From the NCBI RefSeq assembly GCF_024345575.1, contig NZ_JAGQBJ010000008.1:80922-144921 (forward strand): 64,000 nt of DNA, written 5' to 3'. The position numbers and the translations under genes were made by a program. This DNA comes from Cyanobium sp. Morenito 9A2 (lineage in GTDB: Bacteria > Cyanobacteriota > Cyanobacteriia > PCC-6307 > Cyanobiaceae). Shown here piece by piece: positions 31,011-42,098 of this stretch. Within the stretch, counting starts at the first letter, position 1. Every line of letters starts with the position of its first letter. The notes below the pieces were generated by a model. That model was given only the letters and a program-made list of their open reading frames with translations, had not been told where the DNA came from and ran no database searches.

Positions 31011-31886
31011 TCAGATCCAGGGATCTTCGTCGGGGCGGGGGGTCCGGCGGCGGCGGCGGACCGGCGGGGTCCAGGGTTCGTCGTCAACGGCGTCCTCGCC
31101 CACCGGGGGGCGCAGGCGCTCCCAGTCGTCGGAAGGTTCCGGCCTCCCCTCCCAGGCCTGCTCAGCCTCGAAGGCCTCCCATGGCTCCTGCCGTTGCTCG
31201 CGATCCAGCTCGTCTGGGATGGTCTCGCCCCTGGCGGGTTCGTCCCAGGGAGGTTCCTCCATCCAGCCCTCAAGCCGGTCCTCGAAACGGTCCCCCGCCT
31301 GCTGGAACTGATCCCGCAGCCGGGCGGTCTCCTGGCCCACCTGGGCCCGCCAGCGGCGGGAACGCTGCAGGAACTCCTGGCGCAGGCTGGCCTTGGCCAG
31401 GGGCAGGTCATCGAGGCCGCCCACGGCGCTCACCACCTGGCCGGGCTGCTGATCGACGATCCGATCAGGGGAAAGCCGCCAACGGCTACTGCCCGGCAGA
31501 CGGGGATCGCTGCGGGACACCAGATAGTGCAGGATCCGTCCCGTGCGCAGCTCCACCGCCAGATCCACCAGGGTGCCGAGGGGATCCCCGGAACGCCCCA
31601 TGAGCACCGCCTCCAGCAACGTCGGCAGCCGGGCCAGGGTGTCGGCGTCGGTGGCCGTCGACGGACCCTGCACCAGGGCCTCGTGCTCCCCCAGGCCGCG
31701 CAGTTGATTCAGCCGCCACACCATGGGGCGGGAGCCAAAGCCAACGGGCTTGCTCACCCAGCCCAACAGCCGATGCACGGGCGGATGCATCCAGCCCTGC
31801 TGCCCGGCGCCATGGTCGAGACCCTGATCACAGCGGACCCGCAGCCGAAGCAGATCACTGAGCAGCAGGTGCTCCGGCAGGGCCAC
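31011..31886 (-). CDS. PRC-barrel-like protein with acidic/basic tail, function unknown
   Basis: A 291-residue protein encoded between dnaN and purL. Its centre, PLGTLVDLAVELRTGRILHY with RWRLSPDRIVDQ, resembles a PRC-barrel, a small beta-fold found in photosynthetic reaction-centre H subunits and in RNA-processing factors such as RimM. An N-terminal segment (about 1-75) may hold a first, weaker copy. The C-terminal 110 residues are rich in Asp, Glu, Arg, Trp and Pro and end in RRRRRTPRPDEDPWI. GTG 31886 lies 5 bases before the dnaN stop, which implies co-transcription with dnaN. The PRC assignment is by pattern; function is not known. Confidence 0.75.
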   Translation of the reverse strand: MALPEHLLLSDLLRLRVRCDQGLDHGAGQQGWMHPPVHRLLGWVSKPVGFGSRPMVWRLNQLRGLGEHEALVQGPSTATDADTLARLPTLLEAVLMGRSGDPLGTLVDLAVELRTGRILHYLVSRSDPRLPGSSRWRLSPDRIVDQQPGQVVSAVGGLDDLPLAKASLRQEFLQRSRRWRAQVGQETARLRDQFQQAGDRFEDRLEGWMEEPPWDEPARGETIPDELDREQRQEPWEAFEAEQAWEGRPEPSDDWERLRPPVGEDAVDDEPWTPPVRRRRRTPRPDEDPWI

Positions 31887-31890
31887 GGGC

Positions 31891-33042
31891 TCAGGTCCGA
31901 ATCTGAATGGGCATCACCAGATAGGTGAAGGCCCCACCCTCCACCGGCGCCAGGACCGCGGGGGTGGTGGGAGCGTTCACGCGCAACTCCACCCGTTCGG
32001 AGACGATCGCCTTGAGGCCCTCCAGGACATAGCGCACGTTGAAGGCGATCTGGATCGGCTCGCCGCTGATCACCGCCGCCAGGGCCTCTGAACCACTGCC
32101 CACGTCCTGGACATCGGCACTGATCGAGAGTTGGCCGCTGGCGGGGTCGCTGCTGAGCTTGACCACGTTGTTGTACTGGTCCGCCAGCACCGCCACGCGC
32201 TCGAGGGCGGCGATCAGGCCACGACGGTCGATCTCCAGCACGCGGTTGAAGCTGTCGGGGATGAGCTGGCGGTAATTGGGGTAGGTGCCATCGAGGCTGC
32301 GGCTGGTGACCACCTGGTCGCCCCAGAGGAACACCACCTGGCCGCGGTCGTAGAAAAGGTTGACCGGATCGGCGGACTGGCGCGCCGAGAGCAACCGCTC
32401 CAGCTCCCGCAGGGAGCGCGCGGGCACGGTCACAGCGAAGGGCTCCCCTTCTCCCGCTTCGGCAGCCGCCCCAGGCAAGGCGTTGGTCAAGCGCAGCACC
32501 GAGAGTCGGTGGCCGTCGGTGGCGGCGAACTCCAGATCGTTCCCCTCCAGGCTCAGGTGCACGCCCGTGAGCAGCTGCTTAGCCTCGTCGCCGCTGCTGG
32601 CGAACAGGGTGGCGCGCAGGCCCCGGACCAAGGCCTCGGCCTCGAGACGAATCGGCACGCCCGTTTGCAGCAGGGGCAGCTCAGGAAAATCCTCGGCAGC
32701 CAGACCGCGCACCTGATAGCTCCCGGAGAGGCTGGTGAGCTCCACCTGCTCGCTCTCCTCGAGGTTGACCAGGGTGATCGGGCTGTCACTGGCCTGGCGC
32801 GAGACGATTTCGCCGAACAGGCGTGCCGGCAGGGTGATGGCGCCGCTGGATTCCACCGAGGCCGGCAGGCTGGTTTGGATGCCAAGACTGAGATCAAAGC
32901 CAGTAAGGCTCAAGCGACCGGTACCCGCATCCGCCGTCAACAGCACGTTGGCGAGCACGGGATGATTCGGTCGCGCGGACACCGCCCGGCTCACCAGCTG
33001 GAGGCTGGCATTCAGTTCGGCCTGGGAGCAGACCAGCTTCAT
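31891..33042 (-). CDS. dnaN: DNA polymerase III sliding clamp (beta subunit)
   Basis: The ring-shaped processivity clamp of the replicative polymerase. From ATG 33042 (MKLVCSQAELNASLQLVSRA) the protein has 383 residues. Family landmarks include ANVLLTADAGTGRLSLTGFDL, LPARLFGEIV, FAATDGHRLSVLRL and the C-terminal YLVMPIQIR, which forms part of the partner-binding pocket. The open frame upstream of 33042 has no family similarity and is excluded. dnaN is the first gene of a same-strand run with the PRC-barrel gene, purL and purF, and its upstream region carries the putative origin. Confidence 0.96.
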   Translation of the reverse strand: MKLVCSQAELNASLQLVSRAVSARPNHPVLANVLLTADAGTGRLSLTGFDLSLGIQTSLPASVESSGAITLPARLFGEIVSRQASDSPITLVNLEESEQVELTSLSGSYQVRGLAAEDFPELPLLQTGVPIRLEAEALVRGLRATLFASSGDEAKQLLTGVHLSLEGNDLEFAATDGHRLSVLRLTNALPGAAAEAGEGEPFAVTVPARSLRELERLLSARQSADPVNLFYDRGQVVFLWGDQVVTSRSLDGTYPNYRQLIPDSFNRVLEIDRRGLIAALERVAVLADQYNNVVKLSSDPASGQLSISADVQDVGSGSEALAAVISGEPIQIAFNVRYVLEGLKAIVSERVELRVNAPTTPAVLAPVEGGAFTYLVMPIQIRT

Positions 33043-33180
33043 CGGCGCAGACCCTGGGCTTGGAGAGAAGGATGGCCCATCACGGGCGACACCACGCTTC
33101 CACAAGGCGTCGCGATCCGCAACGGTTCCTCGGACCTTCCGGCCTCCAGGTCCCGTTGGGGTGGCCTGATCAAGGACGTT

Positions 33181-33431
33181 CTACGGATCAAGAAAGGATT
33201 GAATCCAAGTAATCAAAAACTTCGTAGCCGTAGGGGCTGTGGAAATCGTGGAAAAGTCCGCAAAAGTCTTGCAAGAGAATGGATCGTCATCGAGATTCGC
33301 TGGGGAGAGCGAGAGCGAGAGCCGTGATTTCGAGCTGTTTTCCACTCTTTCCCCGGACTGGGGAAAAACAATGACCATCCATGACTCACCCCCGTCCGTG
33401 CTTTTCCCCGTTTCTGGCGCTCTTTTCCCCC
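33181..33431. other. oriC: Putative chromosomal replication origin (oriC)
   Basis: At least four 9-mers match TTTTCCACA, the DnaA-box form reported for cyanobacteria, at 8 of 9 positions: 33238-33246 (minus, ATTTCCACA), directly adjacent 33247-33255 (minus, TTTTCCACG), 33338-33346 (plus, TTTTCCACT) and 33359-33367 (minus, TTTTCCCCA). Two weaker 7-of-9 sites follow at 33402-33410 and 33423-33431. Next to the first pair lies an AT-rich patch (33187-33227) suited to duplex unwinding; row 33181-33240 has 26 G+C in 60, far below the surrounding genes. Position upstream of dnaN matches the origin location known for several cyanobacteria. Origin function is inferred. Confidence 0.72.
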
Positions 33432-33520
33432 GTTACCCCCTCGACCAGTTTCAGGAATGACTGGTCACCAACGGAGACCCGGACCGCTTCTTCCGGGGGC
33501 ATGAGACGCTCCATGGGCCT

Positions 33521-33546
33521 AAAAAAACCGACCCTTGGGGTCGGTT
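33521..33546 (-). terminator. Rho-independent terminator of thrC
   Basis: On the minus strand AACCGACCC and GGGTCGGTT form a 9-base-pair perfect stem with a 3-base loop, followed by a run of T residues. It lies about 45 bases past the thrC stop and separates thrC transcription from the origin region. Confidence 0.9.
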
Positions 33547-33589
33547 GCAGGGCTCCATCCCTGGGACGCGTCCGCCGCAGGGCGCGGTG

Positions 33590-34693
33590 TTAGAAGCCCA
33601 TCACCTGGGCCACCGTGGCCAGGTCGGGATTCAGATCGGGGTGGAAGGCAGCATCGTTGTTCTCGATCGCGCAGGTGGGATCCTTCAGACCATTGCCCGT
33701 GAGCACGCAGACCACCGTGGCCCCGGCCGGCACCACATCGGCCTGTTGCAGCAGCCCCGCCACCGAAGCGGCACTGGCGGGTTCACAGAACACACCCTCC
33801 TGGCTGCCCAGCAGTTTGTAGGCCTTCACGATTTCGGCGTCGGTCACGGCGTTGAAAGCGCCACCGCTCTCGCTACGCACCTTCAGGGCCTTTTCCCGGT
33901 TGGCCGGGTTGCCGATCCGGATGGCCGTGGCGATGGTGTCCGGTTGCTCCACCGTGTGGCCCAGCACCAGCGGGGCGGAACCGCTGGCCTGAAAGCCCAT
34001 CATCCTGGGCAACTTGCGGCTCAGGCCCGCCTGGCGGTACTCCTGGAAGCCCATCCAGTAGGCGCTGATGTTGCCGGCGTTGCCCATGGGGATGCAGAGC
34101 CAGTCGGGGGCGTCACCAAGGGCATCCACCACCTCGAAGGCGGCGGTCTTCTGGCCTTGCAGGCGGTAGGGATTGAGCGAATTCACCAGGGTGACCGGGT
34201 AGCGCTCGGCCACCTCGCGCACGATCGTCAGGGCCTGGTCGAAATTGCCGCGCACCGCCAGCACCTCAGCGCCGTAGAGCAGGGCCTGGGCCAGTTTTCC
34301 CTGGGCCACGTAGCCGTCGGGGATCAGCACGAAGGCGCGCATGCCGGCCCGGCGGGCGTAGGCGGCCGCCGCCGCAGAGGTGTTCCCCGTGCTGGCGCAG
34401 ATCACCGCGCTCGAGCCGGCCTCCTTGGCCTTGCTGATCGCCATGGTCATGCCCCGGTCCTTGAAGCTGCCGGTGGGATTGAGACCGTCGTACTTGAGGA
34501 ACACCTTCACGCCACGGCCGATGCGTTCGGCCACGGCGGGCGCCGGGATCAGCGGCGTGCCCCCCTCGCGCAGGGTGATCACCGGGGTGCGCTCGGACAC
34601 CGGCAACCAGCGCCGGTAGCCCTCGATCAGTCCGGGCCAATCCTGGAAGGCCGACTTTCTGCCCAGGTTGCGCAGGGAGGAAAGCAGCGGCAC
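33590..34693 (-). CDS. thrC: Threonine synthase
   Basis: Converts O-phosphohomoserine to threonine with pyridoxal phosphate. The 367-residue protein has the PLP-lysine motif NPTGSFKDRGM (about residue 77-87), ICASTGNTSAAAAAYARRAG, the serine/threonine-rich phosphate contact PMGNAGNISAYWMGF, and VVCVLTGNGLKDP near the C-terminus. Length fits the short class of threonine synthases. Translation probably begins at GTG 34693. It is transcribed toward the origin and ends in a strong terminator. Confidence 0.96.
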   Translation of the reverse strand: MPLLSSLRNLGRKSAFQDWPGLIEGYRRWLPVSERTPVITLREGGTPLIPAPAVAERIGRGVKVFLKYDGLNPTGSFKDRGMTMAISKAKEAGSSAVICASTGNTSAAAAAYARRAGMRAFVLIPDGYVAQGKLAQALLYGAEVLAVRGNFDQALTIVREVAERYPVTLVNSLNPYRLQGQKTAAFEVVDALGDAPDWLCIPMGNAGNISAYWMGFQEYRQAGLSRKLPRMMGFQASGSAPLVLGHTVEQPDTIATAIRIGNPANREKALKVRSESGGAFNAVTDAEIVKAYKLLGSQEGVFCEPASAASVAGLLQQADVVPAGATVVCVLTGNGLKDPTCAIENNDAAFHPDLNPDLATVAQVMGF

Positions 34694-34764
34694 AACGGCG
34701 GATGGGTGGATAGGCCGAATCTACGCTTCAGGGGCGTGAGCTCCCGTGGAGCTGTCTCTCAGTC

Positions 34765-35319
34765 TCAGGAGGGACCCTTCGAGGGACCCGGTGCCTTGAG
34801 GCCATCGAGGGGCGATTCCGAGAAGAAGCGCACCAACTCGGCGATTGAGCTGGCTTTGCTCACGGTGCTGAGCAGGGCAGGAAGGCTGATCGCCAGATCG
34901 TCGTTGGGGTAGGCGCGCAGGAAGGCGACGGCGGAAAGGCTGTCGCTGTTGTCCTTGAGCCCGATGATCGTGGCTGCCCGCAGGGCAGGAACCGCCACGC
35001 CCTTGGCGTTCAAGGGGTACACGATCGCCGAGACCCGGTTGAGCACCGCCTCACCGATACGGGTGTTGAGCAGTCGGCTGGTGAGCACCAGCGGCAGGCT
35101 GATCCGTTGGTTGAGAAGCTTCGCGACGTCCTGGGGTTTCTGCCTGCCCAGCCGCAACACATCCGCCAGCAGGCCCTCGGCCTGGCCGGTCTTGGCCAGC
35201 AACTCCAGATCAGCGACAGGGATCGAGCGCCGGAAGGCGCCACTCACGAACACCACCTGCTCGGCGGCCTGGGCACCCAGGGGCAGGGCGGTCAGGGCCA
35301 GGCCCAGCAGGGAACCCAT
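34765..35319 (-). CDS. Short exported DUF1400-type protein
   Basis: From ATG 35319 the 184-residue product starts with a signal peptide (MGSLLGLALTALPLGAQAAE). The mature part, VVFVSGAFRRSIPVADLELLAKTG followed by LNQRISLPLVLTSRLLNTRIGEAVL, resembles DUF1400, which is normally the N-terminal domain of cyanobacterial alpha/beta hydrolases. Here no hydrolase domain follows; the protein ends with a Pro/Ser tail. A full-length DUF1400-hydrolase is encoded at 42.1 kb. It lies between thrC and aarF on the same strand. Function is unknown; the DUF1400 call is from sequence pattern. Confidence 0.75.
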   Translation of the reverse strand: MGSLLGLALTALPLGAQAAEQVVFVSGAFRRSIPVADLELLAKTGQAEGLLADVLRLGRQKPQDVAKLLNQRISLPLVLTSRLLNTRIGEAVLNRVSAIVYPLNAKGVAVPALRAATIIGLKDNSDSLSAVAFLRAYPNDDLAISLPALLSTVSKASSIAELVRFFSESPLDGLKAPGPSKGPS

Positions 35320-35381
35320 GGCCTTAAGGGGCTGTCGCAAGGTTGGACTCCATTCGTGGTCGAACTCTAGGAGGAGCACTT

Positions 35382-37271
35382 TCAGCTGACGCCCACGCCC
35401 CTTCTGGTTTCCGGTGTCACAAGCACGTCGCGCAGCAGGCGTACCACTCCCCTCTCCGCCAGTCGGCGGGCGAGATCCAGTCCCATGCGCCGTAGATCCG
35501 GCTCCCGCAGCAACCGTGGCAGCCGGCTGAGCAGCAGCTGGGGATCGAAGCCGGGTAGCTCGCGCAGGATCGTCACCAGCCGTGCGACGGGCTCAAGGGA
35601 AAGAAGCTCAAGATCCTTGGCCGTGACCGGTTCAAGACCGCGAAGGCCGGGAGGTTGCAGCTGCCGCGGCAGCCGCTGACCGAGCCGTTGCACGGTCTGC
35701 CAGCCGAACTCATCCATCTGCTCCACCGCCGCCTCCACCAGTTGCTCGCGCAGCATTCCACCCCCTGGGGAGAAGAGGAAATCGAGCACCTGATCAAGCA
35801 GGCCTTCCAGGTCGAGTTGATCCTGCAGCGAGGCGCTGGTGATCAGGTTGTCCAGGCGCTGCCAGCGGAATAGATCACCGTCGAAGAGCATGTCGCGCAG
35901 GCTCTCGCGCAACTCGGGATCGGGGTCCTCCATCAGCCGCCGGGCGAAGTAGGGGTAGGCGGCTCCAAGGATCTTGAAGCTGGGATCAACGCTCAGGGCA
36001 ATGCCCTCAAGGGTGACCAGGGAACGGATGATCAGGGCGTAGTAGGGAGGAACCTGGAAGGGGAAGCGATACATCACCCCGGAAAGCTCATCCGTCACCG
36101 CCTTGAAATCCAGCCGGCTCACCCCCTGCTCGATCGCCTGGCCGAACACCGTTTCGAAGGCCGGCACGATCGGCTCGAGATCCACGGTTTCGGCCAGGAA
36201 GCCGAGCTGAACGAAATCATGGGAGAGGGCGGAGAAGTTTCGGTTGACCAGGTGCACCACCGCCTGGATCAAGCCCGTTCGCGAGCTGCGGCTCACCGTG
36301 CTCATCATTCCGAAATCCAGGTAGGCCAGCCGTCCGTCCGCCAGGGCCAGCAGATTCCCCGGGTGGGGATCGGCGTGGAAGAAGCCGTGCTCCAGCAATT
36401 GCTGCAGGCTGCAGTTCACCCCCACCTGCACCATGTCATCAGGGTCGATGCCTAGGGCCTTGACCGCAGCGAGGTTGGTGAGTTTCACCCCATCGATCCA
36501 CTCCATCGTCAGCACCCGTCGGCTGGTGGCCGCGCGGTGGATCAACGGCACGGCGATGCGGCGGTTGCTGCGGTGCAGGGCCGCGAAGCGCTCTGCGTTG
36601 GAGGCCTCATTGAGGTAATCCATCTCCTCGAACACCCGCTGACCGAGTTCGTCGATCAGGGCGACGAGATCGCTGCGGATCAGGCCCACATAGCGGTTCA
36701 GCCAGGCGGCGATGTTGCGCACGATGTAGAGATCGAGCGTGATCTGCTCGCGCAGGCCAGGCCGCTGCACCTTCACAGCCACGGCGGCGCCGCCCTTGAG
36801 TACGCCTTTGTGCACCTGGCCCAGGGAGGCGGCGGAGATCGGCTCGCGATCGAGCTGGTCGTAGATCGCCTCCACCGGCTGACCCAGGTCCTCCTCGATG
36901 CAGGCCATCGCCAGGGTTGAATCGAAGCCGGGCAGTTGGTCCTGAAGCTGGGCCAGCTCCTCCAGCAGCATCGGCGGCACGATGTCCGGCCGGGTGGAGA
37001 GGGCCTGACCGGCCTTGATGAACGCCGGCCCCAGCTGCACCAGGAGCTCGGCGCATTCCTTGGCCCGTCCCCGTGCGCGGGCGGGTCGGCTCAGTCGCCC
37101 GGTGGCCCGGTCGAACCCCACCCCCAGCAGATAGAGGCCGATCGGCACCAGTGTTTGCCACAGGCGGCGCAGCAAACGCTGCGGATGGCCGGAGTAAATG
37201 CGGCGGATCGTGGCCGGGTCGTAGCTGAGCAGACCGGCGGCTTCGATGAAATCGCCGCTCGAGCCGACCAT
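35382..37271 (-). CDS. AarF/ABC1/UbiB-family atypical kinase
   Basis: A 629-residue member of the ABC1 kinase family, which in bacteria and plastids supports quinone and prenyl-lipid metabolism. Family-specific sequence is present: the ExD-type KxGQ motif as IKAGQALSTRPDIVPP (about 100-115), the Ala-rich nucleotide loop region PISAASLGQVHKG with the AVAVKVQRPG lysine strand, and HADPHPGNLL plus YLDFGMM as catalytic and metal loops. A long C-terminal region (about 400-629) is typical of cyanobacterial and chloroplast members. It diverges from recN with 74 bases between starts. Confidence 0.93.
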   Translation of the reverse strand: MVGSSGDFIEAAGLLSYDPATIRRIYSGHPQRLLRRLWQTLVPIGLYLLGVGFDRATGRLSRPARARGRAKECAELLVQLGPAFIKAGQALSTRPDIVPPMLLEELAQLQDQLPGFDSTLAMACIEEDLGQPVEAIYDQLDREPISAASLGQVHKGVLKGGAAVAVKVQRPGLREQITLDLYIVRNIAAWLNRYVGLIRSDLVALIDELGQRVFEEMDYLNEASNAERFAALHRSNRRIAVPLIHRAATSRRVLTMEWIDGVKLTNLAAVKALGIDPDDMVQVGVNCSLQQLLEHGFFHADPHPGNLLALADGRLAYLDFGMMSTVSRSSRTGLIQAVVHLVNRNFSALSHDFVQLGFLAETVDLEPIVPAFETVFGQAIEQGVSRLDFKAVTDELSGVMYRFPFQVPPYYALIIRSLVTLEGIALSVDPSFKILGAAYPYFARRLMEDPDPELRESLRDMLFDGDLFRWQRLDNLITSASLQDQLDLEGLLDQVLDFLFSPGGGMLREQLVEAAVEQMDEFGWQTVQRLGQRLPRQLQPPGLRGLEPVTAKDLELLSLEPVARLVTILRELPGFDPQLLLSRLPRLLREPDLRRMGLDLARRLAERGVVRLLRDVLVTPETRRGVGVS

Positions 37272-37345
37272 GGCAGGGAAACCGTTGTTCCCCTTCTAAA
37301 CGAATCCCGCAGCCGCTACGGTCGGGCCGATGACCGGAGGCGGGT

Positions 37346-39037
37346 GTGCTCACGGGTCTGCGCCTGCACCAGATCGCCCTGATCGAGGCGCTCGAACTGA
37401 ACTTCGAGCGGGGTTTCACCGTGCTCACCGGCGAAACGGGCGCGGGCAAGTCGATCCTGCTCGATGCCCTTGATGCCCTGCTCGGCGGTGGCCAGGGCAG
37501 CGCTGGGGTGCGGTTGCTGCGGCCGGGGAGTGAGCGCAGCACGATCGAGGCCAGCTTCAGCCTCAGTCCGCCGGTGGAGGCTTGGCTCCAGGCGCAGGAG
37601 CTGGAGGGCGCCGGCGACGAGGAGCTGGTGATCAGCCGGGAGTGGCGTCGCCTTGAGGAGCGCATCAGCAGCCGCAGCCGCTTGAATGGTGTGGTGGTCA
37701 GCCGGTCCCAGTTGCTGGAACTGCGGCCGCTGCTGCTGGAGCTCACGGTTCAGGGCCAGACCCAGCAGTTGGCGCGGCCCGGCCAGCAGCGCCGCTGGCT
37801 CGATCGCTTTGGCGGTGAGTCCCTGTGGGCGGCCCTGGAGCCCGCCCGCCAGGCCCAGCGGCTCTGGAAGCAGGCGGCGTTGGCCCTGGAGCGGGCCCGG
37901 GGCGAACGCGAGCGGCTGGAGCAGGAGCGCCAGGGTCGCCAGCGATTGCTGGATGAATGGGAGGCCGCCCGGCTGGAGGATCCCTGCGAGCGCCAGGCCC
38001 TCGAAGCCGACCAGGACAGACTTGTGCACGGGGTGCGCCTCCAGGACGGGGTGATGGCCCTGATCGGTCGCCTGCAGGAGGGAGCCGACGGGACCCCATC
38101 GGTGCTCGATCATTTGGCCGCCTGTGAGCAGGAGCTGCAGTCGATGGTGGTGCTCGATGGAACGTTGCAGCCCCAGCTCCAGGCCCTGGGGGAGACCCTG
38201 GCCCAGGTACAGGATCTGGCGCGCGACCTGGATCGCTACGGCGCTGCCCTGGAGAGCGACCCCGAAACCCTCGCCACGCTCCAGGACCGCATCGCCCAGC
38301 TGCGCAGCCTGGAGCGGCGCCATGGCCTGGATCTGCCCGAGCTGATCGCCGAACGCGACCGCTTGCGGGAGCTGTTGGGTCCTGGTGGGGCCTCCGCTTC
38401 CCTTCCGGAGCTGGAGCGGGCCGAAGCCCAGGCCCGCCAGGGTCGTGAACGCCTGCATGGGCAGCTCAGTGCCCTGCGCCGTCAGGCGGCGGCCCGGTTG
38501 CAGGAGCAATTGATGGAGGCGCTGCGGCCCATGGGCCTGGCCCATGTGCGCTTTGCCGTGGCGGTGGAGCCCGCCCCCGCCAGCGATGACGGCGCCGATG
38601 CGGTGCAGTTCCTGTTCTCCGCCAACCCCGGCCAGCCCCTGGCGCCCCTGGCGGAGGTGGCTTCCGGCGGCGAAATGAGCCGCTTCCTGCTCGCCCTCAA
38701 GACCTGCCTGGCGGCCAGTGATCCTCACGTCACCCTGCTCTTCGACGAAATCGACGCCGGTGTCAGTGGCCGGGTCAGTGGCGCGATGGCCCAGTTGCTC
38801 CAGCGCCTGGCTACGCAGCGACAGGTCTTCTGTGTCACCCACCAGCCGCTGGTGGCCGCCGCCGCTGACCATCATTTCCGCGTCAGCAAGCAGGTGCTGG
38901 CCGGCCACACGCACACGGGAGTGTCCCACCTGCGGGACACTCAGGAGCGCCAGCGGGAACTGGCGGAATTGGCGGGGGGTGACAGCGGCGAGGCGCGCAG
39001 CTACGCCGCCAGCCTGCTGGAGAAGCGGGTGGCCTGA
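37346..39037 (+). CDS. recN: DNA repair protein RecN
   Basis: RecN is an SMC-like ATPase that acts early in double-strand-break repair. The 563-residue product starts at GTG 37346 and has the N-terminal Walker A TGETGAGKSILLDALDALL (about 28-46), a long coiled-coil middle rich in Glu, Arg, Gln and Leu, the ABC signature region VASGGEMSRFLLALK and Walker B TLLFDEIDAGVSGRV, followed by FCVTHQPLVAAAADHH. uvrA begins 52 bases downstream on the same strand, grouping two DNA-repair genes. Confidence 0.95.
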   Translation: MLTGLRLHQIALIEALELNFERGFTVLTGETGAGKSILLDALDALLGGGQGSAGVRLLRPGSERSTIEASFSLSPPVEAWLQAQELEGAGDEELVISREWRRLEERISSRSRLNGVVVSRSQLLELRPLLLELTVQGQTQQLARPGQQRRWLDRFGGESLWAALEPARQAQRLWKQAALALERARGERERLEQERQGRQRLLDEWEAARLEDPCERQALEADQDRLVHGVRLQDGVMALIGRLQEGADGTPSVLDHLAACEQELQSMVVLDGTLQPQLQALGETLAQVQDLARDLDRYGAALESDPETLATLQDRIAQLRSLERRHGLDLPELIAERDRLRELLGPGGASASLPELERAEAQARQGRERLHGQLSALRRQAAARLQEQLMEALRPMGLAHVRFAVAVEPAPASDDGADAVQFLFSANPGQPLAPLAEVASGGEMSRFLLALKTCLAASDPHVTLLFDEIDAGVSGRVSGAMAQLLQRLATQRQVFCVTHQPLVAAAADHHFRVSKQVLAGHTHTGVSHLRDTQERQRELAELAGGDSGEARSYAASLLEKRVA

Positions 39038-39088
39038 GCCACCCGCCGCCACGTCCTCCGTAGACTTCGCTGTTCTCGTGGTCAATGG

Positions 39089-42085
<2,997 letters not shown>

Positions 42086-42098
42086 AACCAGACCCCCC

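Larger units (their letters stand above)
33043..33589. other. Gene-free region containing the putative replication origin
   Basis: This 547-base interval between the divergent-flanking dnaN start and the thrC stop has no credible gene. The dnaN-proximal 130 bases look like leader sequence; 33181-33431 holds an AT-rich patch and DnaA-box-like 9-mers (separate entry); 33521-33546 is the thrC terminator. Confidence 0.8.

Noticed and set aside
37316..39085. 589-codon open frame antisense to recN
   Set aside because: High-GC third-codon bias opens the opposite frame; the translation is Gln/Gly/Leu low-complexity without any motif, while recN has all its family motifs.
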